Assembly: GCA_040766985.1 (NCBI GenBank)
Contig: JAXGPL010000005.1
Location: 62,001 to 126,000, forward strand
Origin: JAXGPL01 sp040766985
GTDB lineage: Bacteria; Bacillota; Sulfobacillia; JAUYEG01
Length of the DNA stretch: 64,000 nt
Reading direction: 5' to 3'
Positions 36,932 through 45,549 of the stretch are shown here, one piece after another. The position numbers and the translations under genes are program-made. The notes under the pieces are model-generated. The model was not told the DNA's origin. It saw nothing but the letters and a program-made list of their open reading frames with translations, and did no database searches. Numbering within the stretch: the first letter of the stretch is position 1; every line of letters starts with the position of its first letter.

Positions 36932-37701
36932 ATGGACCAACAACCACGCAGCATGTACCTGCATGACCTGACCTTCGCCGGAGCTTCCGGGCGCGGGAGT
37001 TGCTTCCGGAGATCAACCGTGCAATCATTCCTTGGCACGGTCGGACTGAACAGCACGGGCTGCACGGCTGCTTTGACTACGATGCCGGCTGCGCGAGTTC
37101 AGCAAACGCCTCGCACAGCGCCTTGTACCCCAAAGTCCTGGTCGCACCGGGATCCAGGACGGCGTTCCCCGGGCATCACATCCACTTCCCGGGTCGCTCA
37201 CCCTGCGTCCCAGCACCCTGGTCGACGTGATCATGGACGTCGCCTGGTCGCTGCACCAGCACGGGATCAAGAAGTTCTTCATCGCCAACGGCCACGGCGG
37301 CAACGTGCCGAGCACGGCATGGCGGCTAACCGGATCAAGCAGGACGGGCGATGAAGTGGCGGGCGACGGTGCCCTACGATGCGATTGGCGATCTCCGTGC
37401 AAAGCACGCCAAGACCCTGGTCAACGGACACTCCTGCGAGATTGAGACCTCCTGCATGTTGTACCTCAAGCCCGATTCGGTGCGGCAGGACAGGTTGACC
37501 AAGGGCGAGGTCCGGCCGGAGGTGCTGGAGCGGCGTAAGGGAGGTCCGGCGATCGCGGGCGAGGCCCATTACTTCGACGAGATAACGGTCAACGGCGCGC
37601 TGGGTGACGCGCGGCTCGCCACTGTGGAGATCGGCAAGGAACTGGTCGAGACCGGGCTGGACAGGTACGCGGAGTACCTGAAGGAGTTCATGAACCGGTA
37701 G
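36932..37701 (+). pseudogene. Creatininase family protein, degraded
   Basis: The start has GGAGGTG at 36919-36925 and ATG at 36932 (MDQQPRSMYLHDLTF). The rest is split over at least four frame segments: LLPEINRAIIPWHGRTEQHG (the P-x-G-S-x-E-Q-H-G box, here with PWHGRTEQHG), DVAWSLHQHGIKKFFIANGH then GGN (the N-G-H-G-G-N metal site), and NGHSCEIETSCMLYLKPDSV to EYLKEFMNR at the stop. Creatininases hydrolyse cyclic amides such as creatinine, or act on riboflavin and mycofactocin intermediates. With so many shifts, including poorly alignable stretches at ~37085-37200, this is either a real pseudogene or very poor sequence. It marks the start of a degenerate region. Confidence 0.7.
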
Positions 37702-37747
37702 TACGTCAAGCCAGACGTGGCAACCTAGGGATTGGCGACAACGGACG

Positions 37748-38105
37748 TTACCGAGGGCGGGCGAGCGGGTGTCTGCGGAAGTGCCGGGTTGGTTGGCTGC
37801 TCTGCCCTGCGCTCCTGCCTCGCCTGCGGGAACGAAGCCAAGGTGAGGCCGGCGCCTGCATTGTGAGTGGACCTGCGTCCGCGGTTTGAGTATCGCTTTC
37901 GTCGAGAGTGAAGATGGCACCCACCTCAACGCCAAGCGCTCTGGCCATCAGGCAGGCAGAGGCGAATCGTCGGGTTGTACTCCTGCCGTTCGATGAGCCC
38001 GATGGTTCGCCGGGTAACGCCGACCGCGTCCGCAAGTTCCCGCTGCGTTAGTCCCCTGCTCTTCCCGGCTGGCGGACTCTGCTGCTTACCTGCGCCTTCT
38101 CGCAT
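37748..38105 (-). pseudogene. XRE-family HTH regulator, frameshifted
   Basis: From the ATG at 38105 the minus strand reads MREGAGKQQSPPAGKSRGLT, then QRELADAVGVTRRTIGLIER and QEYNPTIR, a complete Cro/C1-type helix-turn-helix. The frame then breaks near 37950, and the protein continues as MARALGVEVGAIFTLDESDT in another frame, the usual end of short YozG-like XRE regulators (70-80 residues). The true stop is uncertain, as the second frame stays open to 37748. Such regulators often sit beside small multi-pass membrane proteins and control them, which fits the remnants immediately upstream and the divergent pair at 39.1-40.8 kb. Confidence 0.7.
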
Positions 38106-38165
38106 GCGGTCATCGATGCCTCCGATCGATACGGTCCCGCCCTATGGAATGAGGATCGCCCCTGC

Positions 38166-38990
38166 TTAACCCGCGGGTGGTTTGTTCTCCAACTGGTCCA
38201 TCTTCCGCTCGGCCAGCCTGCGGCGGTACGCATAGTACCGGGGAGATCAGGTATGCGGTCAAGAAGTGATCCCGATCAGAGGCCACTCCCATCCACGGGC
38301 GACCACTGTAACGGTTGCCATGCCCAGGCCCCACAGCACCCACTGCGATTGAGCCTGGAATCATCCGCGTCATGCCGCCCCAGACCTCGAATAGAACGCC
38401 GGTCGAAATGTCACAGGCGCAAAGACGGCGATGAAGCGAGCCAGTCAAAGACCCGGCGGTCAGCGAAATAGCGTACTACCAGCGCTAGCCCTGAAAGGCA
38501 GAAGAGGAAGCACAATGGCGGCGCTGAGGGCCTGCCCCAGCGCATGTGCCCACCCTCGTCATGGGCGAGGCGGCCAAACCACCTGAGCCGCCATCCGGCG
38601 AGAAGGAGTCCGGCCGGCAGGGCCAAGAGCTCCTATTGCCACAGCCTGTCCGGGCGCACGCGACCGGACGTCCCGGCAGCCAAGGCGGCCCGCCAGTGCC
38701 GCCATCGCGAGCCCACCCAGGGCCGGACACGTGACATGCGGAGTCCAGCCGAAGAGCCTGCCCATCATCGTAACGAACGCGATTAGGCCGAGCACCCAAA
38801 TGCCCGCCAGACCGGCCCACCGCATGGGGCTCTGCGCCGCCAGGACTGCGCGCGGGCATGGAGCAGAATCCTGGGCATCCATCGCAAAAACGCAGGGCAA
38901 TGCGCGCTACGCGGCACCGAACGCATCGATCTGCTCATCCAGCGCCTTGCTGTCACGGCCGGAGCCCAGTTCGCGGCGAAATCCTAAACC
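38166..38990 (-). pseudogene. Degenerate membrane-protein gene(s) upstream of the XRE regulator
   Basis: Several short minus-strand reading frames here encode membrane segments, but no continuous gene remains. Near 38985-38910 the strand reads KALDEQIDAFGAA; at ~38820-38720 RWAGLAGIWVLGLIAFVTMM and GGLAMAALAGRL; at ~38350-38170 QWVLWGLGMATVTVVARGWE and YAYRRRLAERKMDQLENKPP before a stop at 38166. The last part, ending 61 bp before the XRE start codon, is the usual partner position of small membrane proteins paired with such regulators. I cannot decide between one ~270-residue gene and two shorter ones. Multiple frame changes are certain. Confidence 0.45.
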
Positions 38991-39098
38991 CCCACAACCC
39001 AACACCTCCTGACATTATATATATTGCATCACCGTGTGGGTGGAAGTAAAACTATAAATTGCATAGAAGATAGATATTGTCTGATTCCTCCGAGGACG
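38991..39098. promoter_or_regulatory. AT-rich divergent promoter region
   Basis: A roughly 70-bp AT-rich stretch (about 39012-39080, including TTATATATATTGCAT and ACTATAAATTGCATAGAAGATAGA) lies between the divergent degenerate membrane genes. TTGCAT occurs twice (39023 and 39057). It contrasts with the GC-rich surroundings and is the obvious place for divergent promoters, perhaps with XRE operator sites. Exact -10 and -35 boxes are not assigned. Confidence 0.45.
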
Positions 39099-39979
39099 GT
39101 GGCGATCCAGATGGCCTCACATCTAGACCGGGAAGGGTCCGGATTTGGTGACGAGCGCACTAACCGCGGCCAGAGAGAGAGCAACCTTCATCGCTTATCC
39201 GCTGCAATACGTTGCTTTCGCGTCCGTGGTCGCGTACCGGAGCTTCGTTCTGCGGCAACCCGCGTTGTTGTGGGGGGACATGGCGCTCCTGCTCGCACTG
39301 AGCGCTGCGGAGTTGGTTCGGTTCACTCTGGAGGCACCACGGCGGTGCCGGGAGTCAATCCGACTCCCTAGCCGCAGGCGTGCGGGCGCCCCCTCGTCGT
39401 GGCAGGCCTGCGGATAGCGGGGTTTACCTGGCCGCAAGCTTGCGCCGGCGCCCTCGCCGCATGGCTGCCGTTACAGATTATCCTGGGCCTGTGCTCCGGC
39501 GGGAGGCGCTGTGGAGCGATGAGGCGTGGCGGTCAATTCTGGGCAACGCCGCCCGTCGCGCCCAGAACACTGTCCTCCTCGGCATTGCTGTCCTTGGGCT
39601 GCTCAGATACTTGTTCGCTGAAGAGACCGTCGCCGCGGCGGCGCCCCTTGCTTTCATGTACGCGTGGGTCTTTCCGGGCTTTCTGGTTTCCTTAATGCAT
39701 GGCAAGTCCGCTGGATCGACGATCCGCACGGGTGTTGGCCGCCGGAGGCTGGTGACTTGGCCGTTGGTGCTCTTGATCGTGTTCACTGGTGCGGTGCTGA
39801 TCAAGGGCGCGGACTGGCGCTTTGTGGCTGTTGGTGTTGTTAGCGTGGCAACCGGTGGATGGGCCGCTTGGAGCATTGACCGCAACGCTGCGGAGAGCCT
39901 GAAGGAGCATCTGCGCCGGCAGGACGGGTTGGATCAAGACCGGGGAGGGCAAGCGGGTGGCATCGGAAGCATGGCGTAG
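39099..39979 (+). pseudogene. Membrane protein, frameshifted paralogue of the next gene
   Basis: From a possible GTG at 39099 the reading is MAIQMASHLDREGSGFGDER, then after an AG-repeat shift (~39172-39181) ATFIAYPLQYVAFASVVAYR and WGDMALLLALSAAELVRFTL. It then passes through GFTWPQACAGALAAWLPLQI in a second frame to EALWSDEAWRSILGNAARRA, VLLGIAVLGLLRYLFAE and later helices in a third, to the stop at 39979. The order of blocks (DER motif, helix, WGD/WAD, helices, DEAW, helices) matches the intact protein encoded at 39957-40799. So this is a broken tandem duplicate, about 290 residues when restored. At least three frame changes. Confidence 0.65.
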
Positions 39980-40799
39980 GCTGGGCGAGAAACTGCGCTT
40001 ATTCTGGGGCGGACCGCAGTTCGTGGACGAGCGGATGCTCAGGATCAGCGGCATCCGCGCGAAGACCGGGTTTCCGGTGCACCTCTGCGTTCTGGGCTTG
40101 GCCCTGGCTTACCGCATCGCCGTGCCGACGGTCCCCGGCGTGATGTGGGCGGACTACGCGGCCATCTTCTTGCTCAGCTGGATGGTCTACTGCTGCACCG
40201 CCGCAGCGCGGTACGGATGGGGACGGCTGGTGCTCGGTCCGATCGCGGTGTCCGCGGCAATCGCAACCGCAGTGGGAGTGCAAGCGCATCGCACTTGGTT
40301 CCTATCGGTACCCCGTGCGATTGGAGTGGCCATCTTGGCTTGGCCAGTTTCACTGGCGCTCGCCGGTACAACAGCCGGCTGGCTGAGCGGGAGGCTCAGA
40401 CGTGACGAGGCCTGGCAGTACGGCCAGGAATTGGCGATGTACCGCGGAGCAATGGTTCTCATCACAGGGGTGATGGTGTGGTCGGTGGTAAGGGCGGTGG
40501 TCTGGGCGACCGACCCCTCGTGGATTCCGATGTGGCTTGCCGGGTTCATGATTCCTGCTCTGCTATCCGGAGGAATCGGCTACGTAACCGGCAACCTGGA
40601 TGCAGAGCAAATCCGGACTGCGAACCGCAAGCCGGTCAAGCCCTGGCCGGGTATTCTCTTTCTGGTTGCTTTGATAGCGGGCTATCACCTACGAGGTGGA
40701 GACTTGAAAAAGATCGTCCCGGCCGCCATCGGCATAGCCCTGTATCAAATCGTCCGGTACTGCTACCAACGCAACAGAGGGCAGGTCCAGTCGGGGTAG
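39957..40799 (+). CDS. Hypothetical membrane protein, DUF6773-like
   Basis: An intact 280-residue protein from a GTG (39957) with GGAGGG about 9 bp upstream, overlapping the end of its broken paralogue by 23 bp. The N-terminal cytoplasmic segment has QFVDERMLRISGIRAKTGF; the D-E-R-x-L-R-I-x-x-I-R-x-K-x-G pattern resembles small membrane proteins (DUF6773-like) that accompany XRE regulators in Firmicutes. Eight or so hydrophobic segments follow, with RRDEAWQYGQELAMYRGAMV repeating the N-terminal theme in the middle, which suggests internal duplication. Function unknown; a membrane sensor or bacteriocin-immunity role has been suggested for similar pairs but is not shown here. Confidence 0.6.
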   Translation: MASEAWRRLGEKLRLFWGGPQFVDERMLRISGIRAKTGFPVHLCVLGLALAYRIAVPTVPGVMWADYAAIFLLSWMVYCCTAAARYGWGRLVLGPIAVSAAIATAVGVQAHRTWFLSVPRAIGVAILAWPVSLALAGTTAGWLSGRLRRDEAWQYGQELAMYRGAMVLITGVMVWSVVRAVVWATDPSWIPMWLAGFMIPALLSGGIGYVTGNLDAEQIRTANRKPVKPWPGILFLVALIAGYHLRGGDLKKIVPAAIGIALYQIVRYCYQRNRGQVQSG

Positions 40800-40936
40800 G
40801 CTGATGGGAGCCTGCCGGGTAGGTTGTCGTACGATCGCCCTTTGCCAAGGAAGGTCACGATGAAGAGCTCGCGGAATAACCCGAACAGACATTCGGGGGG
40901 ATGATGCAGAGAAGTCCATCGAGGAGGATGGCCGCA

Positions 40937-41751
40937 ATGGCCTCTCAGGGCGAGAAGTCTCAACTCCGATTCGAGTCGATAGGTTACTGGTCAGAGATCA
41001 AACTCGATATCTTGCGCAACTACGAGGCAGCATATTCGGCCATCCTCGCAAAGCAGCGGAGGTTTTCGCACGTCTACATTGACGCCTTCGCCGGTACCGG
41101 ATACCACCTTTCACGAGAAAGCGGCAAGCTTGTTCCGGGTAGCCCAATCAACGCTTTGTGGGTCAAGCCCCCATTTTGTGAATACTTTCCACGGTGACTG
41201 CAACTCCATCTTGCTCAACGATGTGCTCCCAAAGGTCAGATACGAGGACTATCGGAGGGGGCTGTGTCTTCTTGATCCCTATGGCCTTCACCTTGACTGG
41301 CGTGTCATTGAAGCCGCGGGCAAGATGAAGTTCTTGCCACACCTTTCAGGTGTTAACAAAGCGGTCGCGTCGCCTCTCCGAGGTGGAGACAAAAGTCGAG
41401 TGGCCGCCGAACTTGTGGGTGGGTGTAAGCGTGGAGACGTCAGCCTACCGCTCCAGAATCGACGACCTTCGAGCGGTGCCTGCGGCCGTCAGATTCGTGT
41501 CGTTTGAGCCACTGCTGGGGGACATCGGCAATATCGATTTGACCGGCATCCACTGGGTTATTGTTGGCGGCGAATCAGGCCCTGGCGCACGTCCCATGGC
41601 GAAAGAGTGGGTCCTGTCCATCAAGGAACAATGCGACACGGCAGATGTGCCGTTTTCCTTCAAGCAGTGGGGCGGCACCAGCAAAAAGAAGGCCGGTCGC
41701 ATCCTAGAGGGGCGGACGTGGGATGCGCTGCCGGCTGCCTCAGGCGGCTAG
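40937..41751 (+). pseudogene. TcmP N-terminal part fused by deletion to DUF5131 C-terminal part
   Basis: ATG 40937 follows GAGGAGG (40921-40927) by 9 bp. The N-terminal part, WSEIKLDILRNYEAAYSAIL then VYIDAFAGTGYH, is the three-Cys-motif partner protein (TcmP). It breaks at ~41190, where about 20 expected residues are missing, resumes as FHGDCNSILLNDVLPKVRYE and GLCLLDPYGLHLDW, and stops matching near 41330. From ~41340 the reading is HTFQVLTKRSRRLSEVETKV, NLWVGVSVETSAYRSRIDDL, WVIVGGESGPGARPMAKEWV and PFSFKQWGG, the C-terminal half of DUF5131 (phage Gp37/Gp68 family). The TcmP C-terminus and the cysteine-rich N-terminus of DUF5131 are absent. These two are normally separate adjacent genes, so an internal deletion joined them. 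Confidence 0.8.
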
Positions 41752-41836
41752 CGGTAGCTCAGAGGCGCAAGGACATCCGCACCCACACGGAGAAGCCCGC
41801 CTAATCCTTAATGCAGGCCACAAGAGGTGACGCTTA

Positions 41837-43456
41837 GTGTTTGACATCATCATCACCGCCGGCCGCGTACTGGACGGCACGGGCAACCCGTGGTTCTGGG
41901 CCGACCTCGGCATCAAGGACGGCAAGATAGAGGCGCTCGTCCGCGTCCGCCCCGGCGCCCCGAGCCCGCTGGCAGGCCAGGCACCGGTCCACATCGATGC
42001 GACGGGCAAGGTCGTAAGCCCCGGTTTCATCGACACCCACTCCCATTCCGACCTCCCGCTGTTGATTGGGCCGACTGCCGACAGCAAGATCAGGCAGGGC
42101 ATCACGACCGAGGTCATCGGGCAGTGCGGGTCGACAGCCGCGCCGTTGACCGATGCATCGCTCGCGTTGTTTAGGGGCCAGCTCAAAGATCTCGAAGGCG
42201 AAGGCGTCGAGGTCACGTGGCGTTCGTACGGGCAGTACCTGGATGTAGTCGGAAAGCGCGGTACCTCCGTCAACGTGGTCGGCCTCGTCGGCCACGGCCC
42301 GGTGCGGATTGCGGCGATGGGTTTCGAGAACCGCAGACCGACTCCCGACGAACTCGACGTCATGTGCAACCTGGTCCGCCAGTCAATTCTCGAGGGCGCC
42401 GTGGGCTGGTCGACGGGGCTGATCTATACCCCCGGCTCATACTCCGAGCTGCCCGAACTCGTCGCTCTGGGCAAGGCCGCGGCTGAGGTCGGCGGGATCT
42501 ACTTCACCCATATGCGCAGCGAGGGCGAGGGCATCTTCGAGGCCCTTGCGGAGGCAATCGAAATCGGTCGGCAGAGCGGTTCGCCGGTGCACATCGCCCA
42601 CCTTAAAGCCGCAGGATGGGCCAACGGCAAGGCGGACCAGTTGATTGCCGCCCTGGAGGCGGCCCGTGAGAGCGGAGTTGACGTCACGGCCGACCAGTAC
42701 CCCTACCCCGCGGGCAGCACGAGCCTTTCGGCGCTCCTTCCGCCATGGGCGCACGAGGGCGGCCGCGAGAAAATGGTGGCCCGCCTCAAAGACACCGAAC
42801 AGCGCGCCAAGATCGAGCGTGATATGAAGGGCAGGCTGCCGGGCTGGGATAACGACTTCCGGGCCGTACCGTGGACCAAGATAGTCATCTCCCGGTGCGA
42901 CGAGAAGACCTTTGAGGGCCGCACGGTCCAGGACATTTCCGAGCAACTGGACAAGGACCCCTACGCCACAGTCTTTGACCTGCTCGCCGAAACCGACCCC
43001 GGCACCGGCATGATCATCTTCATGATGCGCGAGGACGAGGTCAAGATGATGATGGCCCACGACATCGTCATGGTCGGCACCGACGGCAGCTGCATCAAGC
43101 CGGACGGGCCGCTCGGCCAGGGCAAGCCGCATCCGCGCAGCTATGGCACCTTCCCGCGGATCCTCGGCAAGTACGTGCGTGAGGAGAAAGCCCTGACGCT
43201 GCAGCAGGCGATCCGCAAGATGACTTCGGCCGCCGCCAACCGTATCGGCCTGACCGACCGCGGCCAACTGCGGACCGGCTGGTGGGCGGACGTTGTCGTC
43301 TTCGACCCGCTAACCGTCATCGACCGCGCGACCTTCGCCGACCCCCACCAGTTCCCGGCCGGCATCGAGCATGTCCTCGTCAACGGGCAGGTCGTAGTAA
43401 GCAACGGCCAACACACCGGGAAGACCCCCGGCAAGGTCCTGAGAAGTAAACACTGA
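41837..43456 (+). CDS. N-acyl-D-amino-acid deacylase (D-aminoacylase)
   Basis: A 539-residue amidohydrolase from a GTG (41837) with AAGAGGTGA upstream. Motifs: DIIITAGRVLDGTGNPWFWA, GFIDTHSHSDLPLL with the H-x-H metal pair, TEVIGQCGSTAAP with the metal-bridging Cys, GLIYTPGSYSELPELVAL, IYFTHMRSEGEGIFEAL, HIAHLKAAG, and MVGTDGSC with the catalytic Asp. The Cys-containing binuclear site and the late DG block define the D-aminoacylase/dihydroorotase-like branch. It removes N-acyl groups from D-amino acids or dipeptides. With two M20 hydrolases and an MFS transporter downstream, it suggests uptake and deacylation of acylated amino acids. Confidence 0.93.
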   Translation: MFDIIITAGRVLDGTGNPWFWADLGIKDGKIEALVRVRPGAPSPLAGQAPVHIDATGKVVSPGFIDTHSHSDLPLLIGPTADSKIRQGITTEVIGQCGSTAAPLTDASLALFRGQLKDLEGEGVEVTWRSYGQYLDVVGKRGTSVNVVGLVGHGPVRIAAMGFENRRPTPDELDVMCNLVRQSILEGAVGWSTGLIYTPGSYSELPELVALGKAAAEVGGIYFTHMRSEGEGIFEALAEAIEIGRQSGSPVHIAHLKAAGWANGKADQLIAALEAARESGVDVTADQYPYPAGSTSLSALLPPWAHEGGREKMVARLKDTEQRAKIERDMKGRLPGWDNDFRAVPWTKIVISRCDEKTFEGRTVQDISEQLDKDPYATVFDLLAETDPGTGMIIFMMREDEVKMMMAHDIVMVGTDGSCIKPDGPLGQGKPHPRSYGTFPRILGKYVREEKALTLQQAIRKMTSAAANRIGLTDRGQLRTGWWADVVVFDPLTVIDRATFADPHQFPAGIEHVLVNGQVVVSNGQHTGKTPGKVLRSKH

Positions 43457-43566
43457 TCCGGGCGGTGACGGCACCGGCGGAATCCACAACAGATATCTGC
43501 GTCCACGGCAAAGGGGGCCGTGGGGCCTTACTGGATCGTTGCTGTTTTTTGGGAAGGGAATAACCG

Positions 43567-43604
43567 TTGACAGGAGAGAATGTAGCCTAAGTACACATTA
43601 ATGT
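43567..43604 (+). promoter_or_regulatory. Candidate promoter and operator of the arsR-M20 unit
   Basis: TTGACA at 43567-43572 is a consensus -35 box. A convincing -10 at standard spacing is lacking; TACACA at 43592 gives a long 19-bp spacer. Overlapping it is a perfect 10-bp palindrome ACATTAATGT (43595-43604), 23 bp before the ArsR start. ArsR-family repressors bind such AT-rich palindromes over their own promoters, so autoregulation is plausible. Confidence 0.4.
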
Positions 43605-43626
43605 CCTGTTGTGAGGCGTTGCTGGT

Positions 43627-43920
43627 ATGCGAGCTGAGGACTGCACGAGGGTCTCCGACTTCGTCAAGGCGCTGACCAATCCGCTGCGGCTGAAGATCCT
43701 GTGCTGCCTGCAGGAAAACGAGCATTCGGTCACCGAGATCGTCAACCTAACTGAGGCCAAACAGGCCAACGTGTCGATCCAACTGGGGATCCTCCGCTCC
43801 CGCGGCATCGTGACTGCCCGCCGGTCCGAGAACAACGTTTACTACCGGATCGCCGACACACGGGTCATACGGGTTCTCGACCTGATGCGCGAGATTACCT
43901 ACAGCGCCCGAGGAAACTGA
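43627..43920 (+). CDS. ArsR family transcriptional regulator
   Basis: A 97-residue winged-helix protein. VSDFVKALTNPLRLKILCCL is the typical ArsR helix 2-3 start. The recognition region is TEAKQANVSIQLGILRSRGI, followed by the wing VTARRSENNVYYRIADTRV. The metal-binding E-L-C-V-C-D box of ArsR/SmtB is replaced by TEIVNLTEAK, with no cysteine pair, so it probably senses a metabolite instead of a metal. It precedes the M20 hydrolase gene by 13 bp and likely controls it and perhaps the D-aminoacylase. Confidence 0.9.
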   Translation: MRAEDCTRVSDFVKALTNPLRLKILCCLQENEHSVTEIVNLTEAKQANVSIQLGILRSRGIVTARRSENNVYYRIADTRVIRVLDLMREITYSARGN

Positions 43921-43933
43921 GGGGGCACGCACA

Positions 43934-45199
43934 ATGACCACAGACGACCTCAATGGGCGGATTGTTGAGGCAGTCGAACGGCACCTTCCCGCGGCGGTAG
44001 CCCTGCGACGGGAGTTACACGCGCAGCCGGAAATCGGCTTCGAGGAGCGCGCGACTTCTGACCGGATCGCCGCTTACCTTGCCCGGCTCGCGCTATCCGG
44101 GGTACGGCGCCATGTCGCCGACTACGGGATTGTCGCCTTGCTGCGCGGCCGGGGCAACCAGGGCGGCGGCTCGGTGGTTGGGTTGCGTGCCGATATGGAT
44201 GCGCTCAGCGTTCAGGAGGAGACAGGCCTCCCCTTCTCCTCATCAATTCCCGGCAAGATGCACGCCTGCGGCCACGATATACACATGGCGACCCTCGCCG
44301 TGGCTGCGGCCGCGCTGTGTGACCTGGGAGACGAGTTTCAGGGCGACATAAAGTTCATCTTCCAGCCCGCGGAGGAGTCGGGTGGCCGCGTGGCTGATGG
44401 TACGGACCCATTCAAGGAACACAAACGAGGCCTCGGCGGCGCCCAGCGGATGATCCAGGACGGTGCGCTCAAGGAACCGGACGTCGATGCCATCATCGGC
44501 CTGCACTGCTGGCCCGACCTTCCCGTCGGCACGGTCGGCGTCGACCCGCACGTGGCGATGGGGGGCAACGGCGTCCTGCGCGTAAGGATCATCGGCAAGG
44601 GCGGTCACGGCGCCACACCGCACCAGACCGTCGACCCGGTCGTAATCGCGGCGACGGCGATCCTCGCCCTGCAGACCCTCGTCAGCAGGTTCAACGACCC
44701 CGCCAACCCGTTCGTGCTCAGTATCACGACAATCCACGGCGGCACCGCGGTCAACGTCATTCCCGAGCAGGTCGAATTCCAGGCAACGTTGCGGAGCGTC
44801 AAGCCGGGTTTCCTTGAAACCGAAATCCCCGCACGCGCCGCCCGGATGGTCCGCGGCATCGCCGAGGGCTTCGGCGCGAAGTGCGACGTGGCGTGCGGCC
44901 CAGGGCTACCGGTCACGGTGAACGACCCCAGGCTGGTTGAACAGGCCCGGCAGTCCGCCGCGGCGATTCTGGGAGCCCAAAGTGTCCGGCTGCTCGACCG
45001 GGTCGCCATGACGTCCGAGGACTTCGCCTACTTCGCGCAATTGGTTCCCGCAATCTACCTAAAGGTCGGCGTAACAGGCCCCGAGGGCTGCGCGCCGCTC
45101 CACAACCCACGCTTTGCACCTGAGGAAGACGCCATCGCGGTCGGCGCCAAGACGCTGGTACGGATCGCGCTGGATCTATGCCGGGCGGGCGGGGTGTGA
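43934..45199 (+). CDS. M20 family amidohydrolase (aminoacylase/IAA-amino-acid hydrolase type)
   Basis: A 421-residue zinc hydrolase. Motifs: ALRRELHAQPEIGFEERATS, GLRADMDALSVQEETGLPFS, MHACGHDIHMATL with metal-binding Cys and His, IFQPAEESGG with the catalytic Glu, IIGLHCWPDLPVGTV and VRIIGKGGHGATPHQTVDPV. This is the HipO/AmhX group that cuts N-acyl amino acids and peptides. A 25-residue insertion after the PAEE block (GRVADGTDPFKEHKRGLGG) is a minor oddity. The gene is 13 bp after arsR. Its stop codon is the first three bases of the palindrome array that follows. Confidence 0.93.
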   Translation: MTTDDLNGRIVEAVERHLPAAVALRRELHAQPEIGFEERATSDRIAAYLARLALSGVRRHVADYGIVALLRGRGNQGGGSVVGLRADMDALSVQEETGLPFSSSIPGKMHACGHDIHMATLAVAAAALCDLGDEFQGDIKFIFQPAEESGGRVADGTDPFKEHKRGLGGAQRMIQDGALKEPDVDAIIGLHCWPDLPVGTVGVDPHVAMGGNGVLRVRIIGKGGHGATPHQTVDPVVIAATAILALQTLVSRFNDPANPFVLSITTIHGGTAVNVIPEQVEFQATLRSVKPGFLETEIPARAARMVRGIAEGFGAKCDVACGPGLPVTVNDPRLVEQARQSAAAILGAQSVRLLDRVAMTSEDFAYFAQLVPAIYLKVGVTGPEGCAPLHNPRFAPEEDAIAVGAKTLVRIALDLCRAGGV

Positions 45200-45431
45200 G
45201 CCGGGGAGCCTTGAGCCGGAGCCGGGTGTGAGCCGGGGAGCACAGGTTCGGGGCGAGATATGAGCCGAGGAGCACAACCAACTCGCCGGACATGAGTCGA
45301 GCGGCGCAACCAATCCGTGGTTGCGCCCGTGGGCACAGGTACTTCGACGCACCTGTGCAGGCGAGCACAAGCCACACATCGACCTGGGCCGAGGAGCGCA
45401 TCTCGCGTCTCAACCTGCGCCCCTCAGCTCA
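45197..45431. repeat. Array 1: eight 16-nt palindromic units with ~31-bp period
   Basis: Units start at 45197, 45229, 45261, 45293, 45322, 45354, 45385 and 45416 (steps 32, 32, 32, 29, 32, 31, 31). Examples: TGAGCCGGGGAGCACA (45229), TGCGCCCGTGGGCACA (45322), TGTGCAGGCGAGCACA (45354), TGGGCCGAGGAGCGCA (45385). The common form is TGNGCY, four bases, RGCNCA, a near-palindrome. The 13-16-nt spacers are more variable. The steps are not multiples of 3, so the array is not coding. It begins at the stop codon of one M20 gene and lies before the convergent second M20 gene. The rest of the gap (45432-45549) shows nothing recognisable. Confidence 0.85.
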
Positions 45432-45549
45432 GATCCTCACATCCCGGCACCCTCGCGCAGCCATGCAACGCCAGCGCGCCCCGTCAGCAGCTACTATTGC
45501 CAACCCCGCTGCCCGATCAACTCATCCATCTTGACGTACCCGTCCGCCG

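Noticed and set aside
41749..41810. Possible tRNA because of GGTAGCTCAG
   Set aside because: Only a D-arm-like string is present; there is no T-arm (TTCGAAT-like) sequence or acceptor stem pairing, and the bases are explained by the DUF5131 tail.
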